Shown here: in pieces, positions 1 through 6,848 of the stretch | Layout: each line of letters starts with the position of its first letter | Position numbering within the stretch: the first letter of the stretch is position 1 | Origin: Lachnoclostridium sp. UBA933 | GTDB lineage: Bacteria > Bacillota > Clostridia > Lachnospirales > Lachnospiraceae | Reading direction: 5' to 3' | Length of the DNA stretch: 10,547 nt | Assembly (NCBI GenBank): GCA_002293545.1 | Contig: DBDL01000043.1 | Span: 1 to 10,547 of the forward strand | Made by a program: the position numbers and the translations under genes | Notes under the pieces: generated by a model | Seen by the model: the letters and a program-made list of their open reading frames with translations, nothing else | Databases searched by the model: none | Told to the model about the DNA's origin: nothing

Positions 1-786
1 AAAGCAATTGAGAAGGTTCTTAGAAAAGATAAATTTACCATGAGAAGAAGAATCGGCAAACGGCCGTTTTATGATGAAAAAATGTTTCGTCATATCAAAT
101 CCTTTGTCGTGATGCCTCTCTTTCATCATAAAACCCATATGGGAAATGTCATAATCGGAAGTATTGATAAAAATGCATTTCGCGGTGAGCAGACATTTTA
201 CGAAACGATTGCCGGTCAAATCAGTATGGGAGTGACCAATGCAAACTTATATCAGAGAATGAAAGAAATGGCAATCAGGGACGGTCTGACAGGAATCTAT
301 AACCGAAGACATTTGACGATTGAGATGAACCGTTATGCGAAAGAGGCAAAGCAATGCGGGAAACCGCTTTCACTGGCATTGTTTGATATCGACCACTTCA
401 AAAGAATTAATGATACATACGGGCATTTATTCGGTGATGATATGATTCGTTTTGTTGCCAAGGTATTAAATCAGATGGCGAAAGAATATGACGGGTTTGC
501 CGGACGTTACGGCGGGGAAGAGTTTGTCCTTATTTTAGCCGGGAAAAAGATGGAGGAAGCCTATGGGATAACAGAAAAAGCTTGTGATATTATTCGTTCG
601 GAAAGAATTCTGTTTGAAGGAAAAACGGTCAGTTTAAGGGTAAGCGCCGGGATATCCTGCTATCCGGAAACCTGTGATAACCCGCATGATATTCTCCGCA
701 GGGCGGACGAGGCAATGTATTATTCAAAACAGCACGGAAGAAACCGGATAACGATTGACAATGACAGCATTGCCAATCAGCCGTAA
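1..786 (+). CDS. GAF-GGDEF diguanylate cyclase, 5' end cut by window
   Basis: Likely makes the second messenger cyclic di-GMP from two GTP. The frame is open from base 1, so the true start lies upstream; the first in-window ATG (position 40) has no good ribosome binding site. Numbering from base 1, residues to about 85 look like the end of a GAF sensor domain (VIIGSIDK, then a helix ending TNANLYQRM). A GGDEF domain follows, with RDGLTGIYNRRH, the metal-binding FDIDHFKRINDTYGH and the active-site signature GGEEF at 171-175, all intact. The four residues where the inhibitory RxxD site normally sits read EYDG, so classical product inhibition is probably absent. The 78-base gap to the next gene shows no terminator. 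The family call is firm; the GAF ligand is unknown. Confidence 0.9.
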   Translation, partial: KAIEKVLRKDKFTMRRRIGKRPFYDEKMFRHIKSFVVMPLFHHKTHMGNVIIGSIDKNAFRGEQTFYETIAGQISMGVTNANLYQRMKEMAIRDGLTGIYNRRHLTIEMNRYAKEAKQCGKPLSLALFDIDHFKRINDTYGHLFGDDMIRFVAKVLNQMAKEYDGFAGRYGGEEFVLILAGKKMEEAYGITEKACDIIRSERILFEGKTVSLRVSAGISCYPETCDNPHDILRRADEAMYYSKQHGRNRITIDNDSIANQP

Positions 787-864
787 ATAATAAGACAGAG
801 AAAACCGGCATTTCAAAATACGGGAACGCTCTATCACAGGAAATCAGAGAAAGGATTTCATACG

Positions 865-1659
865 ATGGAACTAATAAGCATAGCCAGCGGCAGCAGCGGA
901 AATTGTATTTATGTCGGCGAAGATAAAAGGGGGCTTTTAATTGATGCGGGAATCAGTATGAAGCGAATCGGAGAAGGATTAGAAGCAAACAGTATATCAT
1001 GGGAGCAAATAAAGGGGATTTGTATCACGCATGAGCATTCGGATCACGTAAGCGGTTTGGCGCCGATATTAAATAAGTATGATATACCGGTTTACGGCAC
1101 GGAAGACACACTGAGTCAAATTACCGGATCGGGAAAGATAAAAGAAACGGGGAAACAGTTATTTCAAAATGTGAATCCGGATATCTCTTTTTCCGTGGAA
1201 GGAATGGAAGTGACACCGTTTTCGATTTCACATGATGCCGCGGACCCCGTTTGTTATACGATAGAAAAAAGCGGGAAGAAAATTGCGGTGGCAACGGATA
1301 TGGGGACGTTTACGGATTATACGGTTTCACATTTGAGCGGAAGCCATGCGTTGCTTTTGGAAGCCAATTATGATATCAATATGCTTCAGGTGGGGAAATA
1401 TCCTTATTCATTGAAGGTCCGGATTTTAGGAGAACGCGGTCATTTATCAAACGATGCGTCCGCAAAGCTGATAAAGAAGCTGTTACATAATAACTTAAAA
1501 AATGTCGTGCTGGGGCATTTAAGTGAAAATAACAATTACCCGAAGCTGGCATTTCATACGGTAAAGTATGAGCTGGAGCAAATAGAGGAATGGATGGGAC
1601 TGGGAGCCGAGCTGATTGTTGCAAAACGGCATTCACCGTCAGCGGTAGTGACAGTTTAG
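865..1659 (+). CDS. yycJ: YycJ/WalJ-type metallo-beta-lactamase-fold hydrolase
   Basis: A 264-residue cytoplasmic MBL-fold protein. Visible landmarks are the N-terminal SGSSGN strand-loop (8-13), LLIDAG (24-29), the metal-binding HEHSDH (56-61), SHDAADPV (122-129), the metal-ligand-type ATDMG (143-147, D145), and C-terminal GERGHLS and GHLSENN histidine motifs. This pattern fits the YycJ/WalJ branch, whose members are thought to act as nucleases; in Bacillus that gene sits with the WalRK cell-wall two-component system. No WalRK genes are visible here, so the name rests on sequence pattern alone. The ATG follows AAAGGA at a normal distance. The stop is followed after 10 bases by the ACT gene, whose ribosome binding site begins inside the stop codon, which suggests co-transcription and possible translational coupling. 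Confidence 0.85.
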   Translation: MELISIASGSSGNCIYVGEDKRGLLIDAGISMKRIGEGLEANSISWEQIKGICITHEHSDHVSGLAPILNKYDIPVYGTEDTLSQITGSGKIKETGKQLFQNVNPDISFSVEGMEVTPFSISHDAADPVCYTIEKSGKKIAVATDMGTFTDYTVSHLSGSHALLLEANYDINMLQVGKYPYSLKVRILGERGHLSNDASAKLIKKLLHNNLKNVVLGHLSENNNYPKLAFHTVKYELEQIEEWMGLGAELIVAKRHSPSAVVTV

Positions 1660-1669
1660 GAGGGAATGG

Positions 1670-1942
1670 ATGAAAAAAGTAATTATAACGGTTGTCGGAA
1701 AGGACAGTATCGGGATTATTGCAAAGGTATGTACTTATTTAGCGGAGAACAAATTAAATATATTAGATATTTCACAGACAATTGTTGACGGTTATTTCAA
1801 TATGATGATGATTGTAAATTTTCACGCAGAGGAAAAGGAGTTTGATACGGTCAGCAGTGAGCTGGAAGATTTGGGACAAGGGATCGGGTGTGTGATTCGT
1901 ATGCAGCGCGAGGATATATTCAGTCAGATGCATCGGATTTAA
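1670..1942 (+). CDS. UPF0237 ACT-domain protein
   Basis: A 90-residue protein made of essentially one ACT domain, a small fold that usually binds amino acids and dimerises. The signature loop is V-V-G-K-D-S-I-G-I (8-16), followed by a helix and the strand NILDISQTIVDGYFNMMMIV; the end (DIFSQMHRI) is the usual one for UPF0237. There is no catalytic domain, so it is probably a sensor or regulatory subunit. The start ATG has AGGAGGG (1658-1664) that overlaps the yycJ stop. In Firmicutes this gene is characteristically followed by a DUF711/UPF0210 gene, as here, so the two proteins probably work together. That link is inferred from family knowledge and adjacency; the ligand is unknown. Confidence 0.9.
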   Translation: MKKVIITVVGKDSIGIIAKVCTYLAENKLNILDISQTIVDGYFNMMMIVNFHAEEKEFDTVSSELEDLGQGIGCVIRMQREDIFSQMHRI

Positions 1943-2031
1943 TGGATAAAGATTTCACAATGGGACTGCAGGAGTCTGCAATTCTGAAAATACATAGTAT
2001 TGCCGGACAAGTATGGAGGACGTATGATTAA
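1942..2031 (+). CDS. Possible 29-residue small ORF between the ACT and DUF711 genes
   Basis: A short frame starts at an ATG that overlaps the ACT-gene stop (TAATG) and ends at a TAA just past the ATG of the DUF711 gene, so it overlaps both neighbours. The peptide begins [10 protein letters not shown] and ends GQVWRTYD. There is no clear ribosome binding site, so it could only be read by termination-reinitiation from the ACT gene. It may be chance, because an 81-base gap can easily carry a frame this short. It is recorded because the double overlap is the arrangement expected of a coupling leader ORF. Confidence 0.15.
   Translation: MDKDFTMGLQESAILKIHSIAGQVWRTYD
2015..2019 (+). promoter_or_regulatory. 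Ribosome binding site that sets the DUF711 start
   Basis: GGAGG lies 4 bases before the ATG at 2024. It favours that ATG over the in-frame TTG at 2000, which has no Shine-Dalgarno sequence and would add eight residues of non-conserved character. Confidence 0.8.
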
Positions 2032-3388
2032 CATCAATGAAGTAAGGGAAACAAACCGGATGATTGAAAAAGAAAATCTGGATGTCAGGACGATTACAAT
2101 GGGAATCAGTCTTTTGGATTGTGTCTGTAATGATTTGGGTTTATTATGTGAAAATATCTATCATAAAATTACGGAAAAAGCCGGGAACCTAGTAAGAACA
2201 GGAGAGGAAATCAGCAAGGAATACGGGATTCCGATTGTCAATAAAAGAATATCCGTTACACCGGTTTCATTGGTTGGTGCGTCGGCATGTAAGACAGAGG
2301 GTGATTTTGTAAAGATTGCAGAAGCGCTTGACCGGGCGGCAAAAAAGGTGGGTGTCAACTTTATCGGAGGGTATACGGCACTCGTTTCCAAAAAAATGAC
2401 AACTGCCGATGAAACCTTGATTCGTTCGATTCCGTCGGCTCTTTCCGAAACAGAGCGGGTGTGCAGTTCCGTCAATGTCGGGTCAACCAAGACAGGGATG
2501 GATATGGATGCCGTATTATTGCTTGGAAAAATGATAAAAAGAACGGCAGAACGGACAAAGGATATGGATTCGTTTGGATGTGCCAAGCTGGTAATATTCT
2601 GCAATGCACCGGATGACAATCCTTTTATGGCGGGTGCGTTTCATGGAGTGACAGAAGGAGATGCCGTGATTCATGTTGGGGTAAGCGGTCCGGGTGTTGT
2701 AAAGACAGCATTGGAAAAAGTAAGGGGTGCGGATTTTGAAACCGTATGTGAAACGATAAAAAAGACCGCATTTAAGATTACCAGAATCGGTCAGTTAGTA
2801 GCAAACCAAGCATCCGAACGTCTGGGGATTCCGTTTGGTATTATTGATTTGTCATTAGCGCCGACCCCTGCCGTCGGTGACAGCATCGCGGAAATATTCA
2901 GGGAACTGGGTCTGGAGTGTGCAGGAGCACCGGGAACGACGGCGGCACTTGCTTTACTGAACGATCAAGTAAAAAAAGGCGGCGTTATGGCGTCTTCTTA
3001 TGTCGGCGGTTTGAGCGGAGCATTTATTCCGGTCAGCGAAGACCAAGGGATGATTGATGCGGTGGAAACCGGCGCATTGTCTTTGGAAAAATTAGAAGCC
3101 ATGACTTGTGTATGCTCGGTCGGTTTGGACATGGTTGCGATACCCGGCGAAACGAAAGAAACAACCATTGCCGGAATTCTGGCGGATGAGATGGCAATCG
3201 GTATGGTCAACCAAAAGACAACAGCGGTTCGTATCATACCGGTGATTGGAAAAGGGGTCGGAGAGTCGGCAGAGTTCGGCGGATTATTCGGAAGAGCCCC
3301 GATTATGCCGGTCAGCCGGTTTTCCTGTGATGATTTTGTCAGCCGTACCGGACGGATACCGGCACCGATCCACAGTTTTAAAAATTAA
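2024..3388 (+). CDS. DUF711/UPF0210 'PFL family' protein
   Basis: A 454-residue protein, the usual length of the family. It opens with the hallmark N-terminus ([14 protein letters not shown] at 20-33) and has glycine-rich stretches such as [26 protein letters not shown] and [20 protein letters not shown]. The family is called 'PFL' for structural resemblance to pyruvate formate-lyase; its reaction is not known to me. No glycyl-radical RVxGY motif is visible, so a radical mechanism is not supported. A weak promoter-like pair, TTCACA (1954-1959) and TGCAAT (1977-1982) with 17 bases between, lies upstream, but co-transcription with the ACT gene is equally plausible. Its stop is 14 bases before pepD, so those two are very likely one message. 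Confidence 0.9.
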   Translation: MININEVRETNRMIEKENLDVRTITMGISLLDCVCNDLGLLCENIYHKITEKAGNLVRTGEEISKEYGIPIVNKRISVTPVSLVGASACKTEGDFVKIAEALDRAAKKVGVNFIGGYTALVSKKMTTADETLIRSIPSALSETERVCSSVNVGSTKTGMDMDAVLLLGKMIKRTAERTKDMDSFGCAKLVIFCNAPDDNPFMAGAFHGVTEGDAVIHVGVSGPGVVKTALEKVRGADFETVCETIKKTAFKITRIGQLVANQASERLGIPFGIIDLSLAPTPAVGDSIAEIFRELGLECAGAPGTTAALALLNDQVKKGGVMASSYVGGLSGAFIPVSEDQGMIDAVETGALSLEKLEAMTCVCSVGLDMVAIPGETKETTIAGILADEMAIGMVNQKTTAVRIIPVIGKGVGESAEFGGLFGRAPIMPVSRFSCDDFVSRTGRIPAPIHSFKN

Positions 3389-3402
3389 TAGTAGGAGGCG
3401 TT

Positions 3403-4887
3403 ATGCTAGAAGAATTAAAAAGTGAAAAAATATTTTATTTTTTTGGACAAATATCCGAAATACCGAGGGGGTCTTACCATAATGAAAAAATAAGCGAGTA
3501 TCTGATCCAATTCGCAGCCGATCGGGGACTTTCTTATTATGCGGATTCCAAAAAAAATGTAATAATACGAAAATCCGGGACAAAAGGGTATGAAAATGCA
3601 AAGCCGGTCATCTTGCAGGCGCATATGGACATGGTCTGCGAGTCGGACGCAGATAGTGCGGGAAAGCATGATTTTTTGACGGAACCGCTGGATTTATACA
3701 TTGACGGAGATTTTATAAAAGCAAAAAATACGACGCTTGGTGCGGATAACGGAATCGGTATGGCTTATATCCTCACCATATTAGACGGCGGTACGGAATA
3801 TAAGCATCCGCCGCTGGAAGCACTTTTTACGGCGGATGAAGAGGTCGGAATGTTAGGTGCCGCCGCACTGGATTTAACGGAATTGAAAGGGAAATTCCTG
3901 ATCAATCTGGATACGGAAGAAGAAGGACATTTACTGGCTTCCTGTGCCGGAGGCATATCGCTGAATGTATCGTTTGGTTTGAAAAACAAAACGTTGATGG
4001 AAGAAATCAAAGAAACAGAACGTGCGGTACGAATATCGGTAAAAGGGTTGACGGGCGGTCATTCCGGAATGGACATTGACAAAAACCGAACCAATGCCGC
4101 AATCGTGCTTGGCAGGATTTTATTTCCGCTGACGGATCGCTGCCGTTTGGCAGAATTCAAAGGCGGGATATCTTCCAATGCGATAACAAGGGAAGCGGAA
4201 GCGGTGCTTTTGCTTGAACAGGATAAAAAATTATGGAACAGCTTCTGCGGGAACATCAATCATATTATTGATGAATTATGTACTTCCGAGCCGGATATTT
4301 CAATTAATTGCGAAGCATATACCGGAGAATTGGCAGTTGTGGGAAAAGATCTGACAAACCGCGTCCTTTCATTTTTGAATACGGTTCCGCAGGGGGTTCA
4401 GGTTATGAGTCCGGATATGGAAGGACTTGTTGAAAGTTCTGTCAATATGGGAAGTATGCGGATGACAGAAGACCGGGTGGAAATGAAATTTTGTCTGCGG
4501 AGTCAAAGGGCAGGCTACAAGGAGTATTTATGCAGGAAAATAATTTTGCTGGCAGAACAATTCGGGGGAACCTGCGAAAGAGAGGGAGATTATCCGGCAT
4601 GGGACTATAAAAAGGATTCGGCGCTTCGTAATGTCGTTTCAGATACGTACCGGGAAATGTACGGTAACGATATGGTTTTGGAAGGAGTTCATGCCGGGTT
4701 GGAATGCGGGGTTTTTTCAGAAGGGATCAAAGGGATTGATATGATATCAATCGGACCGGATATTACGGACGCACATTCTCCCAAAGAAAGAGTCAGCATT
4801 TCATCGGCAAGACGTGTCTTTAAGCTCCTGACAAAGGTATTAGAGGAAATGAACTTGCAATTCGACAGCAGATATATTAAAATGTAA
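3403..4887 (+). CDS. pepD: Aminoacyl-histidine dipeptidase, M20C family (PepD)
   Basis: A 494-residue cytosolic two-zinc dipeptidase expected to cleave Xaa-His and other dipeptides. The catalytic set is complete: first metal histidine and companion aspartate in QAHMDMV (H74, D76), bridging D115 in LGADNGIG, general base and metal glutamates in ADEEVG (E146, E147), D170 in LINLDTEE, the lid-domain motif GGHSGMDI, and the C-terminal H458 in DAHSPKE. Length and order match E. coli PepD. The ATG follows AGGAGG (3393-3398). Close spacing to the DUF711 gene suggests the same operon. Its job is probably to recycle peptide-derived amino acids, which the next gene's product could transaminate; that connection is inference. 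Substrate preference cannot be read from the sequence. Confidence 0.93.
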   Translation: MLEELKSEKIFYFFGQISEIPRGSYHNEKISEYLIQFAADRGLSYYADSKKNVIIRKSGTKGYENAKPVILQAHMDMVCESDADSAGKHDFLTEPLDLYIDGDFIKAKNTTLGADNGIGMAYILTILDGGTEYKHPPLEALFTADEEVGMLGAAALDLTELKGKFLINLDTEEEGHLLASCAGGISLNVSFGLKNKTLMEEIKETERAVRISVKGLTGGHSGMDIDKNRTNAAIVLGRILFPLTDRCRLAEFKGGISSNAITREAEAVLLLEQDKKLWNSFCGNINHIIDELCTSEPDISINCEAYTGELAVVGKDLTNRVLSFLNTVPQGVQVMSPDMEGLVESSVNMGSMRMTEDRVEMKFCLRSQRAGYKEYLCRKIILLAEQFGGTCEREGDYPAWDYKKDSALRNVVSDTYREMYGNDMVLEGVHAGLECGVFSEGIKGIDMISIGPDITDAHSPKERVSISSARRVFKLLTKVLEEMNLQFDSRYIKM

Positions 4888-4895
4888 AGGTCAGC

Positions 4896-4924
4896 GCAGT
4901 GTTTCGTATGTATTGAAGCACTGC
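4896..4924 (+). repeat. 10-bp inverted repeat without a T-tract
   Basis: The arms GCAGTGTTTC (4896-4905) and GAAGCACTGC (4915-4924) pair over 10 positions in RNA with one G-U pair and a 9-base loop. It lies in the 78-base gap between pepD and the aminotransferase gene. No run of T follows, so it is not a standard intrinsic terminator. It may be an mRNA-stabilising or processing hairpin at the pepD 3' end, or an operator for the next gene. Confidence 0.5.
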
Positions 4925-4965
4925 ACGAATGCGGATAAAGTATAATTCTACGGAGGGTATAAAGT

Positions 4966-6165
4966 ATGGCATTGACAATTTCAAAAAAGGCAGAGCTTGT
5001 AAAACCGTCGTCTACATTGGCAATTACAGCAAAAGCAGCCGCACTGAGAGCAGAGGGAAAGGACATTGTTGGATTTGGTGCGGGAGAACCGGATTTTGAT
5101 ACTCCCGATCATATCAAAGAGGCGGCAATCAAGGCAATTAAGGAGGGCTTTACAAAATACACTCCGGCTTCCGGTATTGTTCCGTTAAAAGAAGCGATAT
5201 CAAAGAAATTTAAAGAATTAAATCATGTCGAGTACGCCAAAGACCAGATTGTTATCAGCAATGGGGCAAAGCACTCGCTGACCAATATATTTACGGCAAT
5301 TATCAATGAGGGGGATGAAGTGGTTATCCCGGCTCCGTATTGGCTCAGTTATCCGGAGATCGTAAGTTTAGCGGGAGGAATCCCGGTATTTGTACCCACG
5401 ACAATGGAGGAGAATTTTAAACTGACGCCGGAAAAGCTGGAGAAAGCAATTACCGGTAAGACAAAAGCGTTGATTCTTAATTCTCCGAGCAATCCAACCG
5501 GAATGATATATTCAAGAGAGGAATTGAAAGCGATTGCGGAAATCGTCGTAGCAAAGGATATTTATGTTGTGGCAGATGAAATTTATGAATATTTGATCTA
5601 TGGGGAGGAGGAGCATGTCAGCATTGCATCTTTAAATGAGGAAATATACAAACGGACGATTACATGCAACGGAATATCCAAAACCTATGCCATGACCGGC
5701 TGGCGGATTGGATATACCGGTTCATCGAGAGAAATCGCTAAATTGATGGGCAGTATCCAAAGTCATCAGACTTCAAATCCCAATTCAATCGCACAAATGG
5801 CGGCATTGGAAGCAATCGGAGGTTCTCAGGAAACAATAGAAGAAATGAAAAAGGAGTTTGCGGCACGGAGGGATTTTATTTACGAGAGAGTTTGTAAAAT
5901 GCCGTATATAAAAATACTAAGACCGCAAGGTGCCTTTTATACATTTATTGATGTTTCCGACGTATTTGCGAAAAAACATAAGGGAGAGCAAATTGGTTCC
6001 ACGGATCAGATGGCAAATATTTTATTAGAGGAGTATGGGGTGATTGTAGTTCCCTGCGAGGATTTTGGCTTCTCGGATCATATCCGTCTTTCCTATGCGA
6101 TTTCCATGAGTCAGATTCAAAAGGGAATGGAGCGTATCGAAGCATTTATTCATAGCCTGGTTTAA
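4966..6165 (+). CDS. Class I pyridoxal-phosphate aminotransferase (AspB-like)
   Basis: A 399-residue cytosolic PLP enzyme that probably interconverts aspartate (or a similar amino acid) and 2-oxoglutarate with the matching keto and amino acids. Fold type I landmarks are all present: FGAGEPDFDTP (37-47), SNPTG with N176, ADEIYEYL with D204 (pyridine nitrogen partner) and Y207, the Schiff-base lysine K239 in GISKTYAMTGWRIGY, and the substrate-carboxylate arginine R374 in DHIRLSYA. This is the subgroup Ib pattern common in Firmicutes. The ATG follows GGAGGG (4952-4957). The gene ends in a GC-rich hairpin with a T run. Aspartate aminotransferase is the best guess, but aromatic or broad-range activity is possible. 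Confidence 0.92.
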   Translation: MALTISKKAELVKPSSTLAITAKAAALRAEGKDIVGFGAGEPDFDTPDHIKEAAIKAIKEGFTKYTPASGIVPLKEAISKKFKELNHVEYAKDQIVISNGAKHSLTNIFTAIINEGDEVVIPAPYWLSYPEIVSLAGGIPVFVPTTMEENFKLTPEKLEKAITGKTKALILNSPSNPTGMIYSREELKAIAEIVVAKDIYVVADEIYEYLIYGEEEHVSIASLNEEIYKRTITCNGISKTYAMTGWRIGYTGSSREIAKLMGSIQSHQTSNPNSIAQMAALEAIGGSQETIEEMKKEFAARRDFIYERVCKMPYIKILRPQGAFYTFIDVSDVFAKKHKGEQIGSTDQMANILLEEYGVIVVPCEDFGFSDHIRLSYAISMSQIQKGMERIEAFIHSLV

Positions 6166-6200
6166 TACATTAAGGGACAGGATAACTTTAAAATAACAAT

Positions 6201-6231
6201 GAGCGTGCTGTAATGATATGGCACGCTTTTA
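6201..6231 (+). terminator. Intrinsic terminator after the aminotransferase gene
   Basis: AGCGTGC (6202-6208) pairs with GCACGCT (6221-6227). The stem can extend inward through T-G, G-T and T-A to leave a 6-base loop, and TTTT follows directly. It is placed 36 bases after the aminotransferase stop. The loop and left arm are shared with a second inverted repeat at 6208-6242, so the two structures cannot form together. Confidence 0.75.
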
Positions 6232-6242
6232 TATCATTACAG
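6208..6242 (+). repeat. Perfect 12-bp inverted repeat interleaved with the terminator
   Basis: CTGTAATGATAT (6208-6219) and ATATCATTACAG (6231-6242) are exact reverse complements separated by 11 bases (6220-6230). Those 11 bases contain the right arm and T run of the terminator at 6201-6231. The repeat ends five bases before the NUDIX ribosome binding site. It could be an alternative RNA hairpin that opens the terminator, a DNA operator, or both. Confidence 0.7.
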
Positions 6243-6247
6243 AGAAT

Positions 6248-6251
6248 GGAG
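6248..6251 (+). promoter_or_regulatory. Ribosome binding site that sets the NUDIX start
   Basis: GGAG lies 6 bases before the ATG at 6258. The longest frame would begin at 6213, inside the terminator loop, which is implausible, so 6258 is chosen. Confidence 0.7.
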
Positions 6252-6257
6252 ATTCTT

Positions 6258-6848
6258 ATGCAGAGAAAAAATGAAAACGGGGTTCCCAAAGCGCTGATTC
6301 CCAAATTATTAGAGAAAAAATTAGCATTCAGAGGCGTGATTTTAGATTTTTACCAAAACATAATACAGTTTCCGCATGGCAATACCGCTACGTGGGATAT
6401 TCTTTACCATCAGGGGGCGGCGGCAATGGTTGCCGTAAAGGAAAACGGTAATATTATTATGGTACGTCAGTATCGCGGTGCGATTGATGACATGGTTCTT
6501 GAGATTCCGGCAGGATGCCTGAACTCAGCGGATGAAGATATGGCAGTTTGCGCCGCAAGGGAACTGGAAGAGGAAACAGGGTACTGTCCGAAAGAAGTCA
6601 ATCATCTGATTGATTATTTGTCTGCACCGGCATATACAAGTGAAAAAGTGGGTATCTTTTATTCGGAACACCTAACCTTATCCCAACAAAATTTAGACGA
6701 CAATGAATTTGTTCAGATTGAGGAGTATCCATTAGGAGAATTGATTTCCATGATAGAGAACGGCGAAATAACAGACGGGAAAACGATTGCGGCAATTTTT
6801 GCTTATCAAAATGCCGTAAATAAAACCTTTAATGCACCGCTTGAGTAA
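6258..6848 (+). CDS. NUDIX hydrolase, ADP-ribose pyrophosphatase type
   Basis: A 196-residue cytosolic protein likely to hydrolyse ADP-ribose to AMP and ribose-5-phosphate. The N-terminal strands (GVILDFYQNIIQFPHG) and HQGAAAMVAV, VRQYRG and LEIPAG are typical of the NudF-like branch. The Nudix box spans residues 86-109 and keeps the catalytic REL-EEE-TGY run (101-109). The loop between its first glycine (G86) and the next conserved glutamate (E93) is one residue longer than the standard GX5E spacing. The start at 6258 is set by GGAG and by the terminator upstream. No convincing promoter is visible, so expression may depend on readthrough of the 6201-6242 element. Its 3' end overlaps the convergent carbamoyltransferase gene by 20 bases. 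Other nucleotide diphosphate substrates are possible. Confidence 0.88.
   Translation: MQRKNENGVPKALIPKLLEKKLAFRGVILDFYQNIIQFPHGNTATWDILYHQGAAAMVAVKENGNIIMVRQYRGAIDDMVLEIPAGCLNSADEDMAVCAARELEEETGYCPKEVNHLIDYLSAPAYTSEKVGIFYSEHLTLSQQNLDDNEFVQIEEYPLGELISMIENGEITDGKTIAAIFAYQNAVNKTFNAPLE

Noticed and set aside
1960..1982. Short CTGCA direct repeat in the ACT-DUF711 gap
   Set aside because: Only five bases per copy; expected by chance.
2000..2023. TTG start for the DUF711 protein
   Set aside because: No Shine-Dalgarno sequence; ATG 2024 has GGAGG and gives the usual family N-terminus and length.
2161..2619. 152-codon minus-strand open frame opposite the DUF711 gene
   Set aside because: It is a shadow of a clear conserved coding region, with low-complexity composition and no recognisable domain.
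4941..4946. Perfect TATAAT before the aminotransferase gene, considered as its -10 box
   Set aside because: Transcription would begin near 4953, inside the ribosome binding site at 4952-4957, and no -35 box lies at 16-18 bases. It is more likely chance in A+T-rich sequence.
6213..6257. Longer NUDIX start adding 15 residues (first ATG at 6213)
   Set aside because: It begins in the loop of the terminator hairpin and has no ribosome binding site, whereas ATG 6258 has GGAG at proper spacing.
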